Assembly: GCA_037042185.1 (NCBI GenBank)
Contig: JAXQJY010000021.1
Coordinates: 62,001 to 126,000, forward strand
Length of the DNA: 64,000 nt
Direction of reading: 5' to 3'
From: Sordariomycetes sp. S80-01Y
Taxonomy: Eukaryota > Ascomycota > Sordariomycetes
How positions within the stretch are numbered: the stretch's first letter is position 1; every line of letters begins with the position of its first letter. The position numbers and the translations under genes were made by a program. The notes beneath the pieces are model-generated. The model was not told the DNA's origin, made no database searches, and was given only the letters and a program-made list of their open reading frames with translations. This document shows, piece by piece, positions 1-9,525 of the stretch.

Positions 1-226
1 CACCACTGGCAGACTGAGTGCTGTCGTAATCGCTTGTCGAGCTGCCCATGTAGCCGGCCGAGGTACCGGAGTAGCCAGAGGGGACACCAGAGGCATGGCT
101 CATGGTCTCGTCACACTCCATGGGAGAGTCATCGTATTGGCTGTAGGCAGGGTATTGATTGCCCTTGGCTGAGGACCCGGGTGGCATGTTGTAGGAGGAG
201 TAAGCAACCGAGTATGGGGCAGACAT
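1..226 (-). CDS. Unknown Ser/Tyr/Gly-rich protein, N-terminal fragment
   Basis: Only the first 75 codons are in the window; the gene runs off the left edge. The ATG is at 226..224 on the minus strand and begins MSAPYSVAYSSYNMPPG. The visible part is low-complexity, rich in Ser, Tyr, Gly and Pro, with an acidic patch (YDDSPMECDET) near residues 35-44, and has no membrane segment or signal peptide. Such N-terminal tails are common in fungal transcription factors, but nothing here identifies a family, so the function is unknown. A TATA-like box lies about 220 nt upstream and the leader is pyrimidine-rich on the coding strand, which supports the start. A very long gene-free stretch lies behind it. 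Confidence 0.6.
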   Translation of the reverse strand, partial: MSAPYSVAYSSYNMPPGSSAKGNQYPAYSQYDDSPMECDETMSHASGVPSGYSGTSAGYMGSSTSDYDSTQSASG

Positions 227-3200
227 GGTGACAGTGGCGTGTTATCCGAGGCTTAGTTGATACAGCAGACTGTTGTAAGACAACAGCTTGACTTGGTCAA
301 GGTTGGATTGGATGAGTGAGTAAGCGGCTGAAGGCTAAGATGGGATCTTGGAGGCCAAAAGGGTTGGAGAAGATAGAAAGAAGTCTGAAGAAAAAGTGAT
401 GGTAAAGGAAGAAGGAGAAACTCTCATCAACTTGATCGAAACGTACCCTTTTATACTTTTTCGGAACCCCCCAAGACGGCACTACTCGACTTCGAGGATA
501 ACAGCCATGACTCTATTCGCCGGCAGGACAGAGGGAGACCCCGCTTGGAAGAGAGAGTAGGAAAATGATGGACATGGTGAGGGCCGAGAAGCGGTGATGG
601 GGATGATCACGGCCGACGGCGTGTGTGGGGTGTAGGGAGTATGCTTGGTATGGATACCCATCCCTGAGAGAAGGAGCCATTGACACCAACGATGTGGTAA
701 CCAACGGGAGAGATGAATTGGCAAAGATGGCAGCCTGGCAGTGGAGGACATCATGAAGCTATTGGCCGAGACCAGGGTCGCTGGGACGTACCATGGCTGG
801 TCCAAGGGGTGTGCATTGAGAAAGGAGAGCGACGGCTGTAGAGAAAGATCCATGCGAAAGTCAAAGAAGCTCCAAGAGCCAGGACTAGTGGAGATGGTTT
901 GGGCAACTCGACGAAAGAAACACAAGAGCGTACGTCGAGGACCGGTGAATGGTCCGAGCCAAGGAGGTTTGTCACACACGAGAACAACCAGAAAGACCCG
1001 CCAAAACGGAGCTCTCTCGGCTAGTGACATGGAAGCGTATCCTGATGCGAGATATTCCAGTAGAAAAAGCGTCGACTAATGGAGGGTGGCTGCTGCAGTA
1101 GCAAAGGCGGCCAGCGAACCAGGAGCGGCCGTGTCTAAAACGTCCCCACGGCTTCAAGAATATGTTCCGCACAGGTAACGGAGCGGGAGCCAGGGCCGGA
1201 GCCAGAAGGTTCACCAAATGAGGGCGGAGTGTCGTGATAGGATCGGGAGGGCTCGACGTGAAGGGGACTAGCTGTGTACACGCCACCGTGAAGACCAGCT
1301 CGGGGCAGACGGAGGTTGCAAGCGCGGAACAGTGACGCTAACGACTTCGCCTCGCAAAAGCAGCACTAGATCTGTGGATAGCAGTTGAGGAAGCTGCGTG
1401 TCGTCCCACACGCCCCGTCATGTCGTTGGACCGGTATGATAGAGGAAGTCAGAGCGCTTGCGTTGGGCCAGTTTCAGAGAGAAGGGGATGACGCGCGAGG
1501 GTCAGGCCAGGCTGGGGTAGGGAATACGTCGGGCAGGAGTGCAGGGCGTGCAGAAGAAATGGCCCTGGCCGGCTGCAGTTCGATATGAACAACGGTCGAA
1601 CCGTGTGCGGTGCTGCGTTGTGCTGGCGCGCCGTGTTGCGCTGTAGTGATGCGTTGTCAAGACAAGGGCCAGAGGATCATCCGAAAGGGATTCGGTTCCC
1701 CAAACCGCAGCATGGGTACCTCAGGGAGGTTTCCAGAAGAGGTCCCAGGCCATGTCGCTGGGTTGTATCGGGGCTGCGAGGGAGAGCGGAGGAGATACGA
1801 TGAGGGGACTTGGACGACGTTGACACCTGATCGGACCACCTGAGTTCTCGAGGCGCCTATTGGGCGCAAATCGGCCGTAGACAACCCAGGAATAATTTCT
1901 TGCGGCGTCCATTGGCTGAAAAGATTGAGTGCTTGATATGCCCTTGGTCAATTTGCCCCTCCCCCACTTCAGTCTTCCATCCTCGCCCACCGTTGACAGC
2001 AAATGCCATCCTGGAACTTGACCTTCTTCATGGTGTAATGAATGCTTCGAGGTCTCGTGTGCCGTGATGGAGATGAGATATGTTCACGGATCGCTGCCTC
2101 GAGTGCTGCAGCAACCAACCGCAAGGATCGTCGCACAAATCTCAGAGGCCCGAGGTAGGCAATTCAACACATTATCTGTCGTCAGCCTCCAAGTCCCCTC
2201 CCCTCGCCATGCCGCCAGTGTGCCTTAGCTCCTGCAACTGGTGGCCCCAGGTGCCAGCAAAACCGTCGCCTTGGGGGTTGAGTGGATATCACTGAGCTGA
2301 GGAGATGTGGTGGGACACTCGCACGCATCCATCGCTGTTGACGGCTGCCATCTTGACATGACATAACGGCCTTTTCCCGCTCACCCTCCTCGGGAATCTC
2401 CAATCTAGCGGTGAGCGCTCTAGACTTCGTAGTGAGATCATTCTTACTCATGGAATTGCGTTATCGTACGCACTCAATCTTTGAACCAGCCCAGCGAGCA
2501 ATCCTCTGCAAGCTTCCGTCTCTCGACGAAGCTACCATTGAGTTTTCAGTGAAAGAATGAGCCCTATGCAGAAGCAAAACCTCCTTCCTACCTGCGTCAC
2601 AACGACCCAGGGTCATGCAAGGCCAACGAACAGGCCAAGATCCGGCGATCGTGGGCCGCGGCCCAGAGCGTGGCCGCCCATCGGCCGCCGCAGCGTACAG
2701 GGAGCGGCGACATGGCCACATGATATGCAACCTCTGCGAACGGCTCTGACTCGAAGTTTCTAAAATGACTATCGACGGCTTTGGACTAGTGGGATTTCTG
2801 GAAATCGCTCCGAATGCTGCTGTTATGAGCGGACAGTCTATACTTGACCACTACGACAATCGTAGATCGTCCACGAGTTGAGATGTGACCAATGACTTCT
2901 ATCGCCGTACTAAGTTCAATACCGAGTAGCCGCTTCTTGAGCAGCAAAAGAGGCAAACAAGTCCCGGTGCAAGCACACGCCTCCTCCACCAAGCAAGGAC
3001 AACTCATCCCCAGCATCTTCCTACATGGACAGCCTTCGGCAGGACTACGATCCAAAGGTAGAGGGAGGCGAAGTTGCAATGAGACGCCCACGACGCACCG
3101 ATGATGGGGCGTCCTCCTATAGGGTGACGAACTGTTGGCATCTGCAGGGTGCGGTTGGGCGGCCGGGCCTGCTGTGCATCGAGGCGCTGGTTGTCGGCGG

Positions 3201-3618
3201 TTGCCTCTCAAACCTTGGACACTCGTAGTTGGGAATAGATGTAGTGTGGTTCGGGGGTAGCTTTTGTCTTTATGGATCTTCGATTCGAAAGGCACCCTGT
3301 CGCTGTTGACCGAGCGTCAGCAGCGCGTCTGCACAACATCATAACCGATGCTATGAGCAGTCAACCGGGCGAGGAAGTGACGCTTGCAGACGACGGGTCA
3401 GCGCTGCGAGTGAAACCTCATCACATAGAGTGCAGATTGACCAAGGGGATTTTCTATTGACACATGCTCGTATCCTCATGACACGTCTACTAGAACTCTT
3501 CGAACGTCACACTTTTCCAGGCGTTCGTGCTAATGATCGTGACCGACGCCTTCAACTGCACGTGGTGTCGTCGTCAGGCGTTGCACACAAATTATACATA
3601 CAAAAATCATTGCTTGCA
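227..3618. other. 3.4 kb intergenic stretch
   Basis: This is the upstream region of the left-edge gene and the 3' side of the DGK1-like gene. The short ORFs here overlap each other on both strands, lack splice-linked continuations and show no domain I recognise. I see no RNA gene or mobile element. Apart from the TATA-like box nothing can be assigned. Confidence 0.6.
448..456 (-). promoter_or_regulatory. TATA-like box of the left-edge gene
   Basis: On the minus strand this reads GTATAAAAG. It lies about 220 nt upstream of the ATG at 226, with a pyrimidine-rich stretch between. Position and sequence fit a core promoter; the transcription start is not known. Confidence 0.5.
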
Positions 3619-4791
3619 CTAGGCAAAGACCTTGAGAAACCCCCAAATTCCGATTCCGCTTAGAACAGGAATTGTCAAATTGTCGTCCCACCCGAAAATA
3701 TCGACGACCTCGCTCAGGGACGCTGCGAGGCCGGACCATAGGCTCATGACTCCGAGAGCTAGCGAGCCCGTGATGGTCGCCTGGTCTTTCGTCAAGCTGA
3801 GTGCTTCGCACGCAGCATTGGGGAGTGACAAGACACCTTTGAACATAAAGTTCTCATCGCCAGGCATGGGCCCTACAGACTGCGCCAGCCACCCCCAGAA
3901 GATGTAGGATGTGGCTACTCCAACGAGAAACGCAGCAGTAGAGCCGGCAAGCGACTTGCCGCGGCGTAACCTAGGGGTGTACCGTCCCCAGAGACGGCCG
4001 AAAGTGCTGGCCGCAGTATCGCACCAGCTTAACAACAGCACGCTCATGACACCGACATCCTTGGGGAGGAAATAAAGGACGATCCACGCGCCAAGTAGAT
4101 AAAAAATGACGCCATTCCACCCCGAGAACTCGGTCTCCCGCATAAAGGCACCGAGCGCCTTGACATATATGCGATTGAGCGACGCGTAGCGATGGCGCAG
4201 CACTTCGGTGGTCGTGATGGGGATCAATCCGGCCATGAGCCACGGGGGCACGGCGCTCGTCTGCGTCCCTCTGACATAGAGCCAGATGACGAAGAAGCCG
4301 ATCGATACGTGCAAGAACTTGCGCGGTACCTCATGCTTGTGCACGAATGTTCGCCAATGGCGGTGAATGGGGATCAGACCGAGAGGGCTCGGACTGCGGC
4401 TAAAATCGCGCCACGTCCAGCCTGCGATGGTCGGCTCGGGAGGCGCGAGATGGCCGTTGCTCGTTTTGCTCGTCGTCGCCTTGCCGTTCAAAGGCTTCGC
4501 GGGCTCCTCCTCTTGGATCTTGGTCGTATGCTTGTTCCTCCTGGCCGGCGTCATGCGGGTCATTGAACGTGTGTCAATCGGCGAGCGACTGCGTGTGCGC
4601 GACCTTCGAAGGCCTTTCGCCTCGTCCGAATCTTCCTCTTCGACCGTCGGAGTAGCCCTGCGATTTCTAACAGCTGATCGCGTGACGGGCCCTGAAACTT
4701 CAGAATCGTGCTCGGACGGATCTGGAGACGGCGAAATGACCCGGGGGCTTGCCGGAATAGCGGCCCTGCGGCGGGTCGACCGTGTCGACAT
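3619..4791 (-). CDS. DGK1: CTP-dependent diacylglycerol kinase (Dgk1-like)
   Basis: Uninterrupted 390-residue frame. The reading frame extends 16 codons further upstream, but the only possible start there is GTG, so the ATG at 4791 (MSTRSTRRRAAIP) is used. Residues 1-130 are a disordered Arg/Ser/Pro-rich tail; residues ~155-390 are a polytopic membrane domain of the phosphatidate cytidylyltransferase / dolichol kinase superfamily. It opens with VPRKFLHVSIGFFVIWLY and contains SWCDTAASTFGRLWG and RGKSLAGSTAAFLVG, the segments typical of the yeast Dgk1 group. Known members use CTP to phosphorylate diacylglycerol to phosphatidate in the ER and nuclear envelope. It is divergent from SPB4 across 0.9 kb. 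A dolichol-kinase relative is the main alternative. Confidence 0.85.
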   Translation of the reverse strand: MSTRSTRRRAAIPASPRVISPSPDPSEHDSEVSGPVTRSAVRNRRATPTVEEEDSDEAKGLRRSRTRSRSPIDTRSMTRMTPARRNKHTTKIQEEEPAKPLNGKATTSKTSNGHLAPPEPTIAGWTWRDFSRSPSPLGLIPIHRHWRTFVHKHEVPRKFLHVSIGFFVIWLYVRGTQTSAVPPWLMAGLIPITTTEVLRHRYASLNRIYVKALGAFMRETEFSGWNGVIFYLLGAWIVLYFLPKDVGVMSVLLLSWCDTAASTFGRLWGRYTPRLRRGKSLAGSTAAFLVGVATSYIFWGWLAQSVGPMPGDENFMFKGVLSLPNAACEALSLTKDQATITGSLALGVMSLWSGLAASLSEVVDIFGWDDNLTIPVLSGIGIWGFLKVFA

Positions 4792-5684
4792 GATGACGTT
4801 AAATGGCGGAAGCGCTGGACAAGAGATGGCGCCAGTCACGATGCGTCGTAACGAGGCGAGTCCCCAAAAGGTGTTGTGAGTTGTAGAAGAGTGGAGATGT
4901 GTATCGCGGCGCGACGGTCGCGCCTGAGGATCGGCAGCACAGTCCAGGAACGAGAGAAACCGATCAGTCGTGTATTGAGGATGTCGCGGAGCGGGAGCGT
5001 CTATCGGATCCAGATTGATGTTGCTTGGTGATGCGACAGAGGCTGTGTCCCCCGCCGCATGTTGGACGATAAGGATGTCGAAAAGGTAAGAAGGAGGAGC
5101 GTGGCATGTGCTCTCCTATTAGAGGTGAAAAGACGGGGAGTCAGGGAAAGGTTTTAGACCGAGGAGCAGATGGAAGACGCGGGATCGGGGTTGCCAACGG
5201 TGCGCTTGAACGGAGTCCGGCCTGGCTGGCAAATGCTAGCGGGCACGAGATTTTCTTTTGGGCGTCGGCGCAGCGTCAGCCTGTAGCATGTGACCGCATG
5301 TTGCGCGGTGACTTCATCGTGTCTCGGCCACGTAGCTGACGAGCACTGCCAGGAACGGACACTGACAAGTCGCGCAGCAATCTACAAGTGCTCATAGGCT
5401 CACAATTGTGTATTCGCGACTGATACCAGCTCATTTCCTTCCAATGCTTGATGCAAAAGTTCAGCATCTTGACTTCGGATGCTCTGGGATCTCACATTGG
5501 GGAGCCACCTTAGGTCGCCTTGCCAAGACTCCGAGGTGGGCCATGTCGTATCGATAAGATAGCCGAGTTGAGTCGCAAAAAAAGTGTCGTGGTTGCACAG
5601 TCTGGCAGTCCACCGTCGACCGCCCCTCCATCAATCGCTGCCGGCCACACCATTTGGTCGCATTTCCTAAAAATCAACATCAGC
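4792..5684. promoter_or_regulatory. Shared upstream region of DGK1-like gene and SPB4
   Basis: About 0.9 kb between two divergent starts. It must hold both promoters. I see no TATA box, repeat or extra gene in it. Confidence 0.5.
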
Positions 5685-7633
5685 ATGGCGCCAGGCAAAG
5701 TTGCCGCGCCCAAGCGCAATCCGAGGGCTTGGGATGCCCTCACGCCACCTCTGGCGGAGTGGATCTTGGACGCTGTTTCGACGATGGGCTTCAACCAAAT
5801 GACCCCCGTTCAAGCGGCCACGATGCCCCATTTCATGGGTAACAAGGACGTCGTTGTCGAGGTATGTACGGAAATCAAACGTCAGACAAACTCGACTGAC
5901 AGGAATAGGCTGTCACCGGCAGCGGCAAAACACTCGCCTTCCTACTCCCTATCGTTCAGAAGCTCCTCCGCTTAGACGAGCCTACGAAGCGACACCACGT
6001 ATCCGCCATCATCGTCTCCCCGACACGTGAGCTCGCTGCACAGATACACACCGTTCTCCTGTCACTTCTTGAGTATCATGCGCCCTCAGCCGAACTAATA
6101 CCGTACCTCAAAGGTGACGAGAAGAGACCCTCGACGACAACACCTGTTGCGGTACCGCAACTGCTAGTTGGAGGGACGACGACTGTAGCACAAGACCTCA
6201 GCTACTTCCTTCGACACAGTCCAAATATTCTTGTTGGGTCACCGGGTCGTTTAGTTGAGCTGCTAGGATCACATCACGTTCACTGCCCCCAGTCGTCCTT
6301 CGAGGTTTTGGTACTGGACGAGGCGGACCGACTTCTGGATCTCGGTTTCAAGACCGATCTGCAGAGGATTTTAGGCCACCTGCCCAAGCAACGGAGAACC
6401 GGTCTTTTCAGCGCCAGTGTTAGTGAGGCCGTTGGAGAAATCATTCGCGTCGGACTACGGAATCCCGTCAAGATTGAGGTCAAAGTCAAGATGAAGGATG
6501 GTGCTGTGCTCGAAGACAGGAGAACACCGGCAAGTCTGCAGATGAGCTACCTCGTCAAGCCAGCTAGCCAGAAATTGCCAGCATTGGCTCGGTTGTTGGA
6601 GCAACTGCCCTTGCAGCCGCAAAGGAGCATTGTCTTCCTGTCAACGTGCGCTGCTGTTGATTACTTCCAGCATGCCTTACCTGAGATCCTACCCGATGGC
6701 TTCTCGTTAATACCTCTGCATGGAAAACATCCTGCCAAGGTGCGAGAGAAGAACTTTGGCCGATTCCTCAACTCAGTGTCGCCGACGGTGCTCCTCACTA
6801 CAGACCTAGCTGCGCGGGGCCTAGATATTCCCCAAGTCGATTTGGTGGTGCAGGTCGATGCCCCATCCGACCCAAAAGTCTTCATACATCGGAGCGGGCG
6901 AGCCGGACGTGCGGGCCGCAAAGGACTCGCGGTAGTCATGCTACACCCAGGGCCCGAAGAAGACTATGTACGCTTTCTGGACATTCGCAAGACACCCATC
7001 ACGCCCCTCTTGAAGCCTCAAGTCATTACTACAGACGCAGATGCTAGAGATGCGTCAGAGAAGATCAGAAGTTTGGTCAAAGCCGACCGCGCCTTGCACG
7101 ACAAGGCCCAGAGGGCCTTCGTAAGTTGGGTTCGCAGCTACGGCGCCCACCAAGCAACATCCATCTTCAGCGCCCACGGTCTCGACTGGGAGGACCTCGG
7201 CCATGGCTGGGGTCTGCTTCGCATGCCCAAGATGCCGGAAACAAAGACGTGGAAAGGTGACAAGACGCTCGGGCAAGACATTGACTGGGACAACTTCTCC
7301 TATGTCGAGAAAGCGCGCGAGAAAGCTCGTCTCGAAGCACTGGCGGAGGAGGCATCAGGCGAAGCTCAAGCTAAGCGCGATGCACAACGGGAAGAGTTCG
7401 CTAAGCGGAAGCGGAAAAACACCGAGGCTTGGAGTAACAAGCACGAGAAGGAGGAGGTCAGGGCTGACAGGAGGGAGAAGAGGCGGAAGAAGAAGGATGC
7501 TGAGCGGTCTGCTAACATGACGGAAGAAGAGAAGGCTGAGAGTCAGAAGCTCCGTGATTTGATTGCGCAAGTGAGGGCGCAGAATATGCGCAAGACGAGC
7601 GTCGCTGAAGAGGAGTTCGAGGGGTTCGACTAG
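5685..7633 (+). CDS. SPB4: ATP-dependent rRNA helicase SPB4 (DEAD-box)
   Basis: Two exons, 5685..5861 and 5909..7633, encoding 633 residues. The 47-nt intron (GTATGT...AATAG) cuts just before motif I, and splicing restores AVTGSGKT (residues 60-67). Other motifs visible: Q motif region before it, [19 protein letters not shown] (196-199), SAS in motif III, and [13 protein letters not shown]. The C-terminus is a Lys/Arg/Glu-rich coiled tail ending EEEFEGFD, as is characteristic of fungal Spb4. The family unwinds RNA in 60S pre-ribosomes in the nucleolus. Length fits the family. There is no in-frame ATG upstream of 5685. Confidence 0.95.
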
Positions 7634-8040
7634 ATTTTTCGGTGCCGCTGCATGTCTTCCCGCTGGCTCTGCAACGGCGTCGCAATAGCTCAAACAAGTC
7701 CCGCGTGCCGTCCATTCGAATGAGATGGATAAGGCGGGCCTTTGAGCTGGGAGCTACTTCGGGCTCGCGCCGGATTCAGTTGCTGTTTGACCACCCCGGA
7801 CTCACCGGTCGGGCCCGGACTTGGCGAGGTAGTCCGATCTGCCGGCTCCGTAATGGCCCCAACATCTGCCGTAAACAGACGAGGGAGCGGCCCGGACATT
7901 GCGAGGAAGTGCGACGAGATATTTATGAATCCTTTGGATTGCCATCCCTGAGTCCCAATTCAACCACACTTAATGCCTTCCACCGCCGCCGTTTCCGAGA
8001 ATTTCTCATACCAACCATAAGAAAAGACAAGCACGACACA
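7634..8040. other. Intergenic, SPB4 to MCR1
   Basis: SPB4 3' region and MCR1 promoter/leader. An open frame continues upstream of MCR1 through here, but without homology; I see no gene. Confidence 0.5.
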
Positions 8041-8925
8041 ATGAGCACTGTCTTCCCCCGATTAAGCCGGTCGACCGTAATTGGTGGCCTTGCGTTGGGC
8101 GGTATTGCGATCGGAACCTACAGCAGCTACACGAAACCATTTCAAGCGGATGCAGGCGCTCCGCCCAAGGTATTTGGTGGCGGTCCAGCTTTCATTTCGC
8201 TTGCTCTGGAGAGCTCAGAGCTGGTCAACCACAACACAAAGAAGCTGCGGTTCAAGCTACCGACTGGAGACTCGGTCAGTGGATTGCCGTTGGGCTCTGC
8301 GCTCTTGACGATTTCTTGGCCATCGGGGTCATGGGCGCCCGTTCCAAGGCCTTACACCCCCATCACAGCCTCAGATGAGCCAGGTCACATCGATTTCCTC
8401 GTCAAGCACTACCCCAACGGCAAGCAATCAACACATCTCCATAGCCTCGCTCCGGGACAAACCCTGAGATTTGCTTTCCCAATCAAGGGCCCAAAGTACT
8501 CGCCCAAGCCTGACGGTGAGCATATCACCCTCATCGCCGGCGGTGCCGGCATCACGCCCATCTACAACCTCGCACAAGGGATCCTCTCGGATAAGAACGC
8601 CAGCAAAACCGATTTAACTTTGGTTTTCGGCGTGAACATGGAGAAGGATGTGCTGCTGAAGAAGGAGTTTGAGTCACTTGAGCAAAAATACCCCGGACGA
8701 TTCAGGGCTGTCTACACCATCAGCAAGCCAGAGGAGCAGAACAGCGGCTACAGGACAGGACATGTGGGCAGGTCATTGATAGACGAGGTTCTGCCAAAGG
8801 GCGAAAAGGGACGCGTGTATGTTTGTGGTCCTCCTGGCATGGAGCAGAGTCTCATCGGTGGCTGGGGAAAGCAGGGATTGTTGGAGGAGATGGGATGGAG
8901 GAAGCAGGATATCAACAAATTTTAA
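8041..8925 (+). CDS. MCR1: NADH-cytochrome b5 reductase, mitochondrial type
   Basis: Single exon, 294 residues. The start MSTVFPRLSRSTVIG is followed by a hydrophobic segment (residues 11-28), the usual outer-membrane / intermembrane-space sorting signal of Mcr1. The FAD-binding motif RPYTPI is at 103-108, the NADH-binding GGAGITP at 167-173, and CGPPGM at 262-267. The family transfers electrons from NADH to cytochrome b5 and supports ergosterol synthesis and oxidative-stress defence. The frame is open further upstream, but that sequence is leader-like and lacks homology, so the ATG at 8041 is preferred. Length agrees with fungal Mcr1 (about 300-325 residues). Confidence 0.95.
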   Translation: MSTVFPRLSRSTVIGGLALGGIAIGTYSSYTKPFQADAGAPPKVFGGGPAFISLALESSELVNHNTKKLRFKLPTGDSVSGLPLGSALLTISWPSGSWAPVPRPYTPITASDEPGHIDFLVKHYPNGKQSTHLHSLAPGQTLRFAFPIKGPKYSPKPDGEHITLIAGGAGITPIYNLAQGILSDKNASKTDLTLVFGVNMEKDVLLKKEFESLEQKYPGRFRAVYTISKPEEQNSGYRTGHVGRSLIDEVLPKGEKGRVYVCGPPGMEQSLIGGWGKQGLLEEMGWRKQDINKF

Positions 8926-9525
8926 AGGGTCGGAGGGAGGCGCAAGCCGTAGATACCCAGGCCTGACTTAATGTCACGACATTCAAACAGGTCCCGTTCG
9001 TCTTTCCTACTAGCAATTGCTTCTGCTCCTTCTGGAGGCCGTGGGGGTCACCGCCACTTACACCGAGGCTATCTGCCGATTCAGGCAATGACGCGCTGGC
9101 TTGCGCCTTCCCTTGAAATTGGCAGCTTTGCGTAACACGATCCCTGGCGCTGCCACTTCGTCAACCACAGGACAACGGGAAACCCTCCTCTCCCATCATT
9201 TGTTTACCATCGCCGTCGGCGTCAAATCGACTCGCTTGGGGAACCGCATTGATTCAACCCCGCATCCTCTTGGTACGCCACCTGCATCATGAAGCAGATC
9301 GATAGCGGCACGCATGTGCAGGCCAGGTAGCGTGCAGTGAATACGCGTCTCCAACGCTCGCCATGGGCTGCGTGTTTCAGCGCAGGCAAGGCCGCTGCAC
9401 GTGAGGCCTCTGGCGATCATCTCCTTCGCCATCCGCCCCTCACTTCAAGCTCGTATTTCCGTCCCGGCTACTTCACTCATCCCCCAGGTGCACGTACCAG
9501 TGCTGCCCTAAGCCAGTCGACTACC
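8926..9525. other. Intergenic, MCR1 to channel gene
   Basis: 600 nt between two plus-strand genes. The channel frame is open from about 9337 but only from a GTG; no separate gene is visible. Confidence 0.5.

Noticed and set aside
482-1030. 182-codon minus-strand ORF upstream of the left-edge gene
   Set aside because: No recognisable domain, overlaps other frames and lies in the probable promoter region.
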